In this document: piece by piece, positions 24,829 to 33,098 of the stretch | Position numbering within the stretch: the stretch's first letter is position 1 | Layout of the letters: every line of letters starts with the position of its first letter | Assembly (NCBI GenBank): GCA_016790965.1 | Contig: JAEUNZ010000008.1 | Location: forward strand, 1 to 64,000 | Length of the DNA stretch: 64,000 bases | DNA from: SSSZ01 sp016790965 | GTDB lineage: Bacteria; Pseudomonadota; Gammaproteobacteria; Burkholderiales; Rhodocyclaceae | Reading direction: 5' to 3' | Notes under the pieces: generated by a model | Databases searched by the model: none | What the model saw: only the letters and a program-made list of their open reading frames with translations | What the model was told of the DNA's origin: nothing | Position numbers and translations under genes: made by a program

Positions 24829-26298
24829 ATGAAGTTACTCTGTCCTAGGGCATCGTCCGATGGCAGGGCCCTTGCCGCATTGGCACTCTTGATCGCGTAC
24901 GCCATTTTTGCGCCGTTGGTCTCCTTGCTGGGATTCCCGCTTTCCTTTCAGCGTATCTCGCTGATGGATTGGCAGCGAATCCTGCAATGCGGGACCGTTT
25001 CCTTGGCGGTCCTAGTATTGGCGCCTTCAGCGGCCAGCTTCAGGTTCGGGCAAGTCTATTCAGCGCGGCCCGCCCAGGCGATCGGCTGGTCCGTCTTTTT
25101 TCTTCTCGGGTTCGTGTCTTCGACCCTTGCGACGTACCCACGCGTGGCAATCTTGGAGTGGTCCTGGACGCTTCTCTGGTTTGCCGCAACCGCTCTGATC
25201 GCACTTACAGCCCGACCCAAACAAGAAGGGCTGCGAGACTTGGTGTCGACCGGGGTTCTGGGTTGCCTGGCTAGCTACACCGCCTATTTTTACCTGTCGA
25301 ACGCCGAAGCTTTATTCGACGTCGATCCAATTCTGCGGATGACTTATCCGGGATTCAGCAACGTCCGCATTCTGAGTGAATTTCAGATCGGGCTGCTGTT
25401 TCTCATTCCCTGGGCGATCGAATATCGTGTGGCAGCGGGGATTTGGCGGTGGTGTGCGTGGCTTTTGGCGGGCTTTTTCGCCGCGATCGTCTTTACAACT
25501 GGCTCCAGGGGTTTGGTGATGGGCTTGGTCGTGGCCTGCATTTTTCTACTGCTTATTGCCGGACGTAGCGCCAAGCCCACGCTGAAGGCAGCTCTACGCC
25601 TTGGCGTGCTGGGCGCGGTTGTTTACGCCCTGCTGTTTGTCCTCCTGCCCACGGGAATGCAGCCACCCTCTGCCTCACAGGATTTTGCGCGGTCTGGAGG
25701 GTCTGGCCGTGAGTATCTGTGGCAATTGGCCTGGGGCTTGGCTATTGAACATCCCATCCTTGGAATCGGACCGATGCATTTCGCCGTAGGGCAAAATCCA
25801 TTCGGTGCCAGCCCCCACAATCACATCCTGCAGCTTCTGAGCGAATGGGGAATGCCTGCGACCCTCCTTTTTGCAGTATTAATTGGCGCGTGGGCTTACG
25901 GTCGGCTGGCGGTATTGCGCCGCCAGATTTTCCTCGCTTCTGACTCGGGGCACTGCAACTTCAGCCTTGCCTCCCTGGGAGGCTTACTGTCCTTATTTGC
26001 ACTGGCCTTGGTATCACCCGTATTCAACAACCCGACCTCCCAGACGATGCTGTCCTTCTTTGCGATACTCGTGAACTGGTCCTTGCCTGGGCGGGGCAGT
26101 AGAAGCACCGGGCGTTTGCTCCCCCTTGTGGCGATTGCAGGACTGGTGATATTCGCCTGGGCTGTTGCGCCCTGGCTCGGTTGGATCGAAGACAGAAATG
26201 CTTGCTTTTTTAATTCGGTTACTGATTCACCCGTCCATGTTTACTGGCCGCGTTTCTGGCAACAGGGATGGATAATCGAACCGTGTGAGCAGTTCTGA
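24829..26298 (+). CDS. O-antigen ligase / Wzy / PglL-type polytopic membrane protein
   Basis: Inner-membrane protein of 489 residues with about 11-12 hydrophobic segments. The periplasmic loop near residue 330 carries PHNHILQLLSEWGMPATL, the conserved H-containing Wzy_C signature shared by WaaL O-antigen ligases and PglL/PilO oligosaccharyltransferases, preceded by GSGREYLWQLAWGLAIEHPI. It could attach a glycan to lipid A, polymerise a glycan, or O-glycosylate a pilin. The ATG follows directly on the ABC ATPase stop codon. Because it closes a pilin-ABC cluster, glycosylation of the pilin or of an associated polysaccharide is the leading hypothesis. Base composition is slightly lower in GC than in the signalling operon. 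Confidence 0.8.
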   Translation: MKLLCPRASSDGRALAALALLIAYAIFAPLVSLLGFPLSFQRISLMDWQRILQCGTVSLAVLVLAPSAASFRFGQVYSARPAQAIGWSVFFLLGFVSSTLATYPRVAILEWSWTLLWFAATALIALTARPKQEGLRDLVSTGVLGCLASYTAYFYLSNAEALFDVDPILRMTYPGFSNVRILSEFQIGLLFLIPWAIEYRVAAGIWRWCAWLLAGFFAAIVFTTGSRGLVMGLVVACIFLLLIAGRSAKPTLKAALRLGVLGAVVYALLFVLLPTGMQPPSASQDFARSGGSGREYLWQLAWGLAIEHPILGIGPMHFAVGQNPFGASPHNHILQLLSEWGMPATLLFAVLIGAWAYGRLAVLRRQIFLASDSGHCNFSLASLGGLLSLFALALVSPVFNNPTSQTMLSFFAILVNWSLPGRGSRSTGRLLPLVAIAGLVIFAWAVAPWLGWIEDRNACFFNSVTDSPVHVYWPRFWQQGWIIEPCEQF

Positions 26299-26349
26299 AC
26301 AGACGACCTGAATCGACCTATGCGATGCCGATGATCCGTGGGTACAGGC

Positions 26350-26820
26350 TTAGTTCTGCGCTTCCGAATTCGCCAATTTCGCAGTGATGGCTGCTTCGAG
26401 CCTTGTTTCTGGTTTACCAGACCGCATGCGGGATGAAAGCCACCACAACGCTCCTTTTTTAATGGCCCAAGGGGCCTCCCGGCCGGATAGCAGGGCTGAC
26501 GCAAGCAGACCAAGGGTCGGCTGATGCCCGACGACCAGCATCGGTATGCGTGATTCCGGCCAGGCGCAAGCTTCCAGCATGGCGGCTGCGGACGCGCCTG
26601 GAAGCAAGCGAGGATCGATGCGGTAGGGCGTGCCCAACGCCGCTGCTGTTTGCACGCAACGAAGTGCCGGGCTGACCAGTACTTCAAGCCCGGCGGGTGC
26701 GGAACGAGATAGCCATTGCGCCAATATGCGCGCCTGCTCCTGGCCCTTCGCGCTGAGGGGCCTGTCGAGGTCTATTGGCCCGTCCTCCGCCTCCGCATGA
26801 CGCCACAACAGCAAGTCCAT
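26350..26820 (-). CDS. sixA: phosphohistidine phosphatase SixA
   Basis: Cytoplasmic phosphatase of 156 residues of the histidine-phosphatase (RHG) superfamily. MDLLLWRHAEAEDG supplies the catalytic RHG-like RHA motif at residue 7; SPALRCVQTAA the second Arg; and VVGHQPTLGLLAS the second catalytic His near residue 100. SixA removes phosphate from histidine in phosphorelay or PTS-Ntr proteins. The ATG at 26820 lies 5 bases after the CYTH-CHAD stop codon, so it is the distal gene of that unit. It is convergent with the O-antigen-ligase-like gene; 51 bases separate them and no clear terminator is seen. Confidence 0.9.
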   Translation of the reverse strand: MDLLLWRHAEAEDGPIDLDRPLSAKGQEQARILAQWLSRSAPAGLEVLVSPALRCVQTAAALGTPYRIDPRLLPGASAAAMLEACAWPESRIPMLVVGHQPTLGLLASALLSGREAPWAIKKGALWWLSSRMRSGKPETRLEAAITAKLANSEAQN

Positions 26821-26825
26821 CGTCG

Positions 26826-28298
26826 CTACTTCCTTTTCCAGGGTTTCGATTGAGCCAGCCAGGTCTCCAGGGCCTCGGCTTGTTCGGCGAGCAGGAGGGC
26901 GTGGCGACCGTGGAGCCAACCGAGAACGGGGCCGCTGCGGTGGCGGGCGGGAAGGCGGTGGAGGAGTTCCAGGGCAGTGACGTGGTCGTTGGCGAGGCCC
27001 AGTTCGTCCTGTAGCTGGGCCAAGGCCGCGAGGTAGGGCTTCAGGCGCCGGCGGGGCAGCAGGGTGGCGAAGCACTCCAGGGTGTAACGCAATTTCTTGA
27101 TGCGGATGCGCAGACGGTGACGCTCGGCGTCGCTCAGGACGGCGTGGCGCCTGGCGAGGCGACGGGTTTGGCGGGACTGGCGATTGAGGGCTGCGCGGGC
27201 GAACGCCTCCAGGTCGGCTGAAGCGGACGGCAGGCTCGCGAGGGCAGCGGTGAAATCCAGTAGAAGGCGGGGATGGTCGGGACCGGCAAGCTGGCGGCGG
27301 AGCGCGTTGGCGGCCCGGGTGGCGCAGCGGCCCGCGGCGGCGGGGAGATGCCCCGCGCCGTGGTCTTGTGGGAATGCCGCAACGATGGGGGGCAAGGTTT
27401 CGCCAAAGAAGACGTCCCAGTCGCGGGCGTCTCCAAGCGCTGCGGCAAGGGGGCGAAAAGCGGCGGACCAGGGGGCGGCAAAGCCCTGAGGCAGGGTCCG
27501 GGCGAAGATTTTGAGGGCTGAGCGCAGGCGGCGCAAAGCGATGCGGGCCTGGTGCAGGTACTCGGGGTCGCACTGCGGTGCGAGGCCGCCCAGATTGCGC
27601 TGCAACTGGTCCAGGCAGGCCGAGGCGATGTGCTGGAAGGCGGCGATGGGAGTCAGATCCCGGGAGAGGGGCGGGATTTTCGCTTTGCAGGGCTGCTTCG
27701 GCTCGCCGAGGAAGAGGCGGTAGCCCCGTTCCGCCTTGGAGGCGGAGGCAGGGCAGAGGGGGAGGGTCGCCTGGAGCTCCCGGGCGAGGGCGAAGAGGTC
27801 GCAGCGCTCGCCTGCGAGCAGTTCGAGTTCGACTTCGGCCAGGGCTTCGCTGCGCTCACCGCTGGCGATGGTCCCCAGGTCGAGGGCGACCTCCACCCGG
27901 GAGCGGCCGTAGCTCAGGGTCCAGGCACGGCGGCGGAAGTGGGTGGTGAAGAGGGCGGTAAGGCGGGGGGCGATACCTTCCAGATCCTGACGCAGCTTGG
28001 GGTCATCGACGTGGCCAAAATCCCAGACTCCGGGCTGGGCCGCGGCTTCCCATTCGCTGCGGGCGGCCAGCCCGCCGACTGCCGGTTCGGTGGACTTGAC
28101 CGTGAGCAGCCAGGTCTTGCCGCGGCGGCGCAAGCGCAGGGCCACGCCACGCCTTTGGAGGGCGAAATCCGGCGTGTCGTAGTAGGTGTTCTGCAGGGTG
28201 TGGCTGACCGCGGGGAGAGGGGCCAGCAGGCGGTGGCGGCCCAGGTGCGGAGCGGCGGAGCGCGGCAGCGCCAGTTTCAGCTCGATTTCCGTCGCCAT
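26826..28298 (-). CDS. CYTH (triphosphate tunnel) + CHAD domain protein
   Basis: Protein of 490 residues. Residues 1-200 form a CYTH triphosphate-tunnel domain starting MATEIELKLALP, which contains the ExExK metal/phosphate signature, followed by YYDTPDFALQRRGVALRLRR. Residues about 220-480 form a CHAD domain, rich in conserved His/Arg/Lys (LHQARIALRRLRSALKIF; RIRIKKLRYTLECF). CYTH enzymes hydrolyse triphosphates (PPPi or polyP) and CHAD domains bind polyphosphate granules. It precedes sixA by 5 bases and follows the Dnr-like gene by 13, so polyphosphate handling is tied by context to denitrification control. Confidence 0.92.
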   Translation of the reverse strand: MATEIELKLALPRSAAPHLGRHRLLAPLPAVSHTLQNTYYDTPDFALQRRGVALRLRRRGKTWLLTVKSTEPAVGGLAARSEWEAAAQPGVWDFGHVDDPKLRQDLEGIAPRLTALFTTHFRRRAWTLSYGRSRVEVALDLGTIASGERSEALAEVELELLAGERCDLFALARELQATLPLCPASASKAERGYRLFLGEPKQPCKAKIPPLSRDLTPIAAFQHIASACLDQLQRNLGGLAPQCDPEYLHQARIALRRLRSALKIFARTLPQGFAAPWSAAFRPLAAALGDARDWDVFFGETLPPIVAAFPQDHGAGHLPAAAGRCATRAANALRRQLAGPDHPRLLLDFTAALASLPSASADLEAFARAALNRQSRQTRRLARRHAVLSDAERHRLRIRIKKLRYTLECFATLLPRRRLKPYLAALAQLQDELGLANDHVTALELLHRLPARHRSGPVLGWLHGRHALLLAEQAEALETWLAQSKPWKRK

Positions 28299-28311
28299 GG
28301 CGCCGAGAGAC

Positions 28312-29034
28312 TCAGCGATCGTGGGCGCGCAGCCGGTCGATATCGGGAATGTGGATCTTGCGGCCTTCGACGACGATGAGGCCCAGTTCGGTCAGCTCGT
28401 GCAGGATGCGGGAAAAGTGCTCCTGGGTGAGATTGAGCCGGGAGGCGATGATGCCCTTGTTGGTCGGCAGGGTGACGGTGAGGTTCTTGCCGTGCTCGGT
28501 GGTCGGCACTTCGCGGATGAGGTAGCCGACAATGCGCTGCTTGCCCGAATGGAGCGAGTAGGACTCCACGTCGGTCATCAACTGATGCAGGCGCATGGCC
28601 ATGCCGGCGATCATCTTGCGGCAGAGGGTGGGGTCGCGCTCCAGTTCGTCGAAGATCACCGTTTTGGAAATGTGCAGGAGAAGCGAATCGGTCAGCGCCT
28701 GGGCGAAGACGATGTAGGGCTTGTCCATGAACATGATGGCCTCGCCGAAGCTGGCGCCCTGGCCGATGATTTCGACCACCTTTTCGCTGCCCTGGGGGGA
28801 GGTGAAGCCGAGCTTGATCTGGCCATAGACCACCAGATGGAAGCCGTTGCACGGGTCCCCCTTGTGGAACAGGATATCCCCCTTGCTGGAATGGATTTCC
28901 CGGGTTCCGCGGGCGACCTTGGCGATTTCCTGGGGGGCGAGGCCGTTGAAGAGCGGGACGTGGGAGAGCAGCGCCTCGATGTTGATGGGGTGGCTTCCTT
29001 GCATGATCGGCTCGGCCAAGGGAAATCGAAGCAT
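28312..29034 (-). CDS. Crp/Fnr-family regulator, Dnr/NnrR-like
   Basis: DNA-binding regulator of 240 residues. A cNMP-like sensor barrel (about 20-140; LFHKGDPCNGFHLVVYGQIK) is followed by a dimerisation helix and a winged HTH (about 165-235; LNLTQEHFSRILHELTELGL). It lacks the N-terminal cysteine cluster of oxygen-sensing Fnr, which is the pattern of Dnr/NnrR/NarR regulators that respond to NO. It lies 40 bases downstream of norD on the same strand. FNR/DNR-like boxes stand before norE and norC, so it is the probable activator of the nor genes. Start at 29034 has AGGTG upstream; an internal ATG 30 bases on is also possible. Confidence 0.85.
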   Translation of the reverse strand: MLRFPLAEPIMQGSHPINIEALLSHVPLFNGLAPQEIAKVARGTREIHSSKGDILFHKGDPCNGFHLVVYGQIKLGFTSPQGSEKVVEIIGQGASFGEAIMFMDKPYIVFAQALTDSLLLHISKTVIFDELERDPTLCRKMIAGMAMRLHQLMTDVESYSLHSGKQRIVGYLIREVPTTEHGKNLTVTLPTNKGIIASRLNLTQEHFSRILHELTELGLIVVEGRKIHIPDIDRLRAHDR

Positions 29035-29074
29035 CTTGGCACCTGATTAGCCTGAAGGCAATACGCCCGAGGGC

Positions 29075-30916
29075 CTATTGACGGGTGAGCTGGGCGTAAA
29101 GGAGCGGCAGGCGCCGCGGCAATTCCTCCGGCTTCCTGATGACGCAGAACCCCGCGGGGCCGAAGAGGTAGGGCAGGTACGCGCCGGCTTCCCGGTCGAT
29201 GGTGACGCAGAAGGGGGTGAGCCCCAGGCGGCGGGCTTCGAAGACGGCCATGCGGGTGTCCTCGATGCCGTAGCGGGAATCGTAGAGGTCCAGGTCGTTC
29301 GGTTTGCCGTCGGTGATGATGAGCAACAAGCGCCGGCCGGCCGGCTGCTCGGCCAGGATGGTGCTGGCCTGACGCAGCGCCGCGCCCATCCGGGTGTAGT
29401 AGCCGGGCTTGATGGCCAGGATGCGGCCCCGGGCCAGGCCGTCGTAGCGGGAAGCGAAATCCTTGAGCAGGTGGAAGCGGATGTTCTGCCGGCGCAGGGA
29501 CGAGAAGCCGTAGATGCCGAAACGGTCGCCGGTGGCCGACATCGCTTCGGCGAAGAGCAGCAGCGAATCGCGGATGACGTCTACGATGCGGTGGCTGTCG
29601 GAGATCCAGGCATCGGTGGACATGGAAAGATCGGCCAGCAGCAGGCAGGCCAGATCCCGTTCGCAGCGGGCCTGGGCGAGATAGCTGCCAATGTCCGGCG
29701 TATGCCCCGAGGCTCGGTCGGCCACGTTGCGTACGCAGGCATCCACATCCAGTTCGGGTCCGTCGGGCTGGGCCTTCATCCAGCGGCGCTGGGGGGCGAG
29801 GGCGGCGAACTGGCCGCGCAGTTTCTTGGCGGTGGCGGCGAGGTCGGCGGGGAGCGCCGCGGGGGTGGCGTCCCGGGCGATCATGGGTTGTACCCGGCAA
29901 TGGTCGGGGAGCAGGAGCGCGCTCCGGTAGTCCCACTCCGGCAGCGGCAGGCCGGGGCCGAGCGGCGCGTCGTCCTCGGCGGCGGAGGGTAGGTCCAGGT
30001 CGAACTTGACCCGGGAGACGCTGGTTTCCCCATCCCGGGTGAGGGAGAGCTTGTCGAGATCCTTGGCGGCATCCTTTGCGTTGGGGTCGAGGTCGTCGTC
30101 GTAGGCGCGATTGACCCGCACGTATTCGGTCCAGGTGGGCAGGCTTTCGGCACGGAAGCTGAAGACGAAGGCGTTCTTGTTTTCCGGCTTCGCCACTTGT
30201 TCGGCCTTGTGCGCTTCCTTTTCCGTTTCGGAACTGCCGCTGCCCTCCGGGGGCGGCGGGCCGTCCCCTTCCGGCGTGTGGCCCGGCAAGGCAGCGCTAG
30301 GGGCGTCGATGAGCCAGAGCAGCACCGGCTGGGGAGGGCGGGATTTGCGCGAGGTGAGCGGGGGAAGGCCCACGACGCTGCCGGGGTCGGTCAAGGCATG
30401 GCGCAGGGCATTTTCCTGGGCAGCTTCGTCGGCCTGCATCTCGCCGGGTGCCATACGGCCGGTGAGATGGGCCGCCACCAGGCGTTCATAGCGGGGCCGA
30501 AGGCCGGGATAGTCGCGCAGCGCCGCCAAGGTTGCCCGCTGGTTGCGCACCAGCCAGGCTCTTTCAGGCGCCTCGTCGCTGGCGGCCAGCGCGGCCAGCC
30601 ACAGATAGAGGTCGCGGTTGAGGGTCTTGTCGGGGAAGGCGGCGATCTCAGGCGGCAGCCGCAGGGTCTCGTCATCCCGGCGCGCCTGGGCCACCCGCTC
30701 GCCGCTGCCAGCCACCCGTTGCAGCCAGCGGCGGCGGGCACCGTGGCTTTCGGCGGTGGCGGCGGCCACCTTCAGGCCGGGGTCGCCGCCGAAGGCGCGG
30801 AAGAGAATGCCGACAGTCTTCTCCACCTCGGCGAGCTTGACCGCCGCTTCCGGGTGGTGGCCGCCGGCGGCCTTGGTCACCCAGTTGTGCCAGAGTTTGC
30901 CGATGAATTCTTCCAT
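29075..30916 (-). CDS. norD: nitric oxide reductase activation protein NorD (VWA domain)
   Basis: Cytoplasmic protein of 613 residues needed to mature or activate cNOR together with the AAA+ protein NorQ. The first 380 residues are helical with an acidic Pro-rich patch. The C-terminal von Willebrand A domain (about 420-610) carries the DxSxS metal site in LLLADLSMSTDAW and the conserved LLIITDGKPNDLDLY. The ATG at 30916 overlaps the TGA of the preceding ferredoxin gene by one base, indicating translational coupling. Start chosen at MEEFIGKLWHNW because the longer frame runs into that gene. Length agrees with NorD of other denitrifiers. Confidence 0.93.
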   Translation of the reverse strand: MEEFIGKLWHNWVTKAAGGHHPEAAVKLAEVEKTVGILFRAFGGDPGLKVAAATAESHGARRRWLQRVAGSGERVAQARRDDETLRLPPEIAAFPDKTLNRDLYLWLAALAASDEAPERAWLVRNQRATLAALRDYPGLRPRYERLVAAHLTGRMAPGEMQADEAAQENALRHALTDPGSVVGLPPLTSRKSRPPQPVLLWLIDAPSAALPGHTPEGDGPPPPEGSGSSETEKEAHKAEQVAKPENKNAFVFSFRAESLPTWTEYVRVNRAYDDDLDPNAKDAAKDLDKLSLTRDGETSVSRVKFDLDLPSAAEDDAPLGPGLPLPEWDYRSALLLPDHCRVQPMIARDATPAALPADLAATAKKLRGQFAALAPQRRWMKAQPDGPELDVDACVRNVADRASGHTPDIGSYLAQARCERDLACLLLADLSMSTDAWISDSHRIVDVIRDSLLLFAEAMSATGDRFGIYGFSSLRRQNIRFHLLKDFASRYDGLARGRILAIKPGYYTRMGAALRQASTILAEQPAGRRLLLIITDGKPNDLDLYDSRYGIEDTRMAVFEARRLGLTPFCVTIDREAGAYLPYLFGPAGFCVIRKPEELPRRLPLLYAQLTRQ

Positions 30917-31926
30917 CAGGCGCGACCTCCGGCGTCTTCGTCGGTGCGGGAGAGGGCCGAGAAGCGCGCTTCGTTGCGCTTGGCCTCGTCGCCGCTGACC
31001 CAACGCAGGAGCTGGCCCCGGGGGTTGTCGCGATTGACCGTGCCGCAGGCGGAGACGCACTGGCCGCACTGGGTGCAGGCGAACATCCAGCGTTTGACGT
31101 TGCGGGGTTTCAAGCGCATGGGGCAGACCGCATCGCACGCGCTTCCTTGCCCGCTAAGGCAATCGGCGCAATCGCTCAGTCGTTCCCGCTCGAAGCCGAC
31201 CACCATGGCCTGTTTGTTGCCTATCCAGCCGAAGCTCTGGAAGAGGCCGATGGCACAGGCATAGCGGCAGAACAGGTGGCGGGCGAAGAGGAATTCCAGG
31301 CTCAGTACGGTGGTGGCCGCCGTCAGGAAGATCACCTCGTAGGGGTAGAGGCTGAAGGTGAAAAGCCCGTGATAGACCTGGAAGGGCGGCATCAGGTAGG
31401 TGAGACCCACCAAGGCCCAGGCGAAGGCGAAGGCCACGGCGGCGGGGACGACGGCAAACCAGTAGCGGGAGTCGCGGGGAGTGGGACGGCCGTCCGGCTC
31501 CCAGGGTGGGGTGGTCTGCTTGTCCCAGATCGAGTGCTTGCCGCTGGCCATGAGCATCAGGCGATTGATCGTCTCGACTACGGAAAAATGGGGGCACAGC
31601 CAGCCACAATAGAGGCGGCCCCACTTCCAGGCCACGCCGATGATGAGGGCTAAAGTGCCGAGTACCGGGAGGAAGAGGAAGAGGACGATATTGCCCGCCG
31701 CCTGCAGGGAGCCGATGCGGCCGGCGATGAAATCGTCCATGCCCAGATCCCAGACGTAACCGAGGAAGTAGGCGTGATTCTCGGTGAGGTCGTAGCGGAA
31801 GAGGTCGAAGACCGGCGTCACCGTGAACAGGGTAAAGAAGGCCATCTGGGCCAAGAGGCGATACCGTTGCAGGGCGGGCTTTCCGGTCGTCGCGGCGGCG
31901 GGAGGTGCGGCGGCCGCCTCAGGCAT
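30916..31926 (-). CDS. membrane 4Fe-4S ferredoxin of the NosR/NapH/CcoG type
   Basis: Polytopic protein of 336 residues with about five membrane helices and two cytoplasmic cysteine clusters. The membrane part has the conserved LYCGWLCPHFSVVE motif near residue 108 and a second CRYACAIGLFQSFG motif. The C-terminal part has CADCLSGQGSACDAVCP and CTQCGQCVSACGT, sufficient for two 4Fe-4S centres. Relatives (NosR, NapH, CcoG/RdxA) pass electrons to periplasmic reductases or reduce copper for oxidase assembly. Here it lies within the nor accessory operon, overlapping norD by 1 base and orf135 by 8, so a role in cNOR electron supply or maturation is likely. It is not a standard nor gene. Confidence 0.8.
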   Translation of the reverse strand: MPEAAAAPPAAATTGKPALQRYRLLAQMAFFTLFTVTPVFDLFRYDLTENHAYFLGYVWDLGMDDFIAGRIGSLQAAGNIVLFLFLPVLGTLALIIGVAWKWGRLYCGWLCPHFSVVETINRLMLMASGKHSIWDKQTTPPWEPDGRPTPRDSRYWFAVVPAAVAFAFAWALVGLTYLMPPFQVYHGLFTFSLYPYEVIFLTAATTVLSLEFLFARHLFCRYACAIGLFQSFGWIGNKQAMVVGFERERLSDCADCLSGQGSACDAVCPMRLKPRNVKRWMFACTQCGQCVSACGTVNRDNPRGQLLRWVSGDEAKRNEARFSALSRTDEDAGGRA

Positions 31927-32326
31927 CGCGGGGGCCGATCAGCGGAAATCGCCAGGCTTGCCCGGCCAGGGCCTTGGACAGGCCGAACATGCCGAAGAGC
32001 ACCAGGGTTGAGTGGAAGCAGGTGAAATAGAGAATCACCAGCACCCAGGTCCATTCCCAGTGCAGGCCACCGAGGGCGATGAACAAGGCCGACAGGCTGA
32101 CGATGAGGATGCCGCCGTAAAGGCTGACCCAAAAGGTCTGGCGCAGATGAGCGCGGGCCAGCGGCGGTGCCGTCGGGCCGCGCTTGAACCACAGCCAGGC
32201 CAGCACCGCGAAGGCGATGCCTGGGGCCAGCAGCAGATTGGTCAGGTAGAGGGATTCGGCGACTACGGCCAGGCCCTGACCATCGACCCGCGGCGCGGTC
32301 GAGAACTTATCGCCCGAAAGTGGCAT
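31919..32326 (-). CDS. small membrane protein of the nor accessory operon, unknown
   Basis: A 135-residue protein with three predicted membrane helices (about 25-45, 65-88, 95-120; for example SLYLTNLLLAPGIAFAVLAW). It has a conserved-looking aromatic, His-containing segment HWEWTWVLVILYFTCFHSTL. No family was recognised with confidence. It overlaps norQ by 20 bases and the ferredoxin gene by 8, so it is embedded in the operon and almost surely co-expressed. The paired histidines within helices could bind a metal or haem. The function is unknown; assembly or electron transfer to cNOR is the best guess. Confidence 0.65.
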   Translation of the reverse strand: MPLSGDKFSTAPRVDGQGLAVVAESLYLTNLLLAPGIAFAVLAWLWFKRGPTAPPLARAHLRQTFWVSLYGGILIVSLSALFIALGGLHWEWTWVLVILYFTCFHSTLVLFGMFGLSKALAGQAWRFPLIGPRDA

Positions 32327-33095
32327 TGACGATTTCCATCAGTGCTTCCACCGTTTCCTCGTCGTCGGTGAGACTTTCCACCAGGGCGGCGCGGCAGGCG
32401 GCGGTGACGTCGAAGCCCGATTTGATGAGGGTGGCGGCATAGACCAGCAGGCGCGTGCTGGCGACCTCTTCCAGGTCGCGGTCCTTGAGGGCGCGGAAGG
32501 CCTTGCCGATCCCCACCAGGCGCTTGGCCAGGTCGGCATCGCAGCCCGTCTCGCCGATGAGGATGGACTGCTCCCGTTCGGCGCTGGGAAAGTCGAAGCG
32601 CATGGAGACGAAGCGCTGGCGGGTGGAGGGCTTGAGGCCCTTGAGGAGGTTCTGGTAGCCGGGGTTGTAGGAAACCACCAGCATGAAGTTGTCCGGCGCT
32701 TCCAGGGTTTCGCCGGTACGGTCGATGGGCAGGATGCGGCGGTCGTCGGCCAGGGGGTGCAGGACCACGGTGGTGTCCTTGCGCGCTTCCACCACTTCGT
32801 CCAGGTAGCAGATGCCGCCTTCGCGTACGGCGCGGGTGAGGGGACCGTCGCACCAGTAGGTGCCCTGGTCGGAGATCAGGTGGCGGCCCACCAGGTCGGC
32901 GGCGGTAAGGTCGTCGTGGCAGGCCACGGTGTAGAGCGGCAGGCCCAGGCGCGCTGCCATGTGGGAGACGAAGCGGGTCTTGCCGCAGCCGGTAGGCCCC
33001 TTGATGAGGAGCGGCAGGCGTTCCCGGTAGGCGTGCTCGAAAAGGGCGATCTCGTTGCCGGAGGGTTCGTAGAAGGGCAGGGAATGGTCGGTCAT
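32307..33095 (-). CDS. norQ: NorQ AAA+ ATPase (MoxR/CbbQ family)
   Basis: Cytoplasmic AAA+ ATPase of 262 residues which, with NorD, activates cNOR, probably by helping insert the non-haem iron. Walker A GPTGCGKTRFVSH (about residue 34), Walker B GGICYLDEVVEAR (about 93), sensor 1 NFMLVVSYNPGYQN (about 135) and the arginine-finger region STRQRFVSMRFDF are all present. The length is typical for NorQ/CbbQ. It starts 3 bases after the norF stop codon. Identity as NorQ rather than CbbQ follows from the adjacent norE, norF and norD. Confidence 0.94.
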   Translation of the reverse strand: MTDHSLPFYEPSGNEIALFEHAYRERLPLLIKGPTGCGKTRFVSHMAARLGLPLYTVACHDDLTAADLVGRHLISDQGTYWCDGPLTRAVREGGICYLDEVVEARKDTTVVLHPLADDRRILPIDRTGETLEAPDNFMLVVSYNPGYQNLLKGLKPSTRQRFVSMRFDFPSAEREQSILIGETGCDADLAKRLVGIGKAFRALKDRDLEEVASTRLLVYAATLIKSGFDVTAACRAALVESLTDDEETVEALMEIVNATFGR

Positions 33096-33098
33096 CGG

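Noticed and set aside
26821..27573. Extension of the sixA frame upstream to 27573
   Set aside because: The added 250 residues are Pro/Arg-rich and antisense-like to nothing functional; they overlap the CYTH-CHAD gene. The SixA family starts at the MDLLLWRHAE Met.
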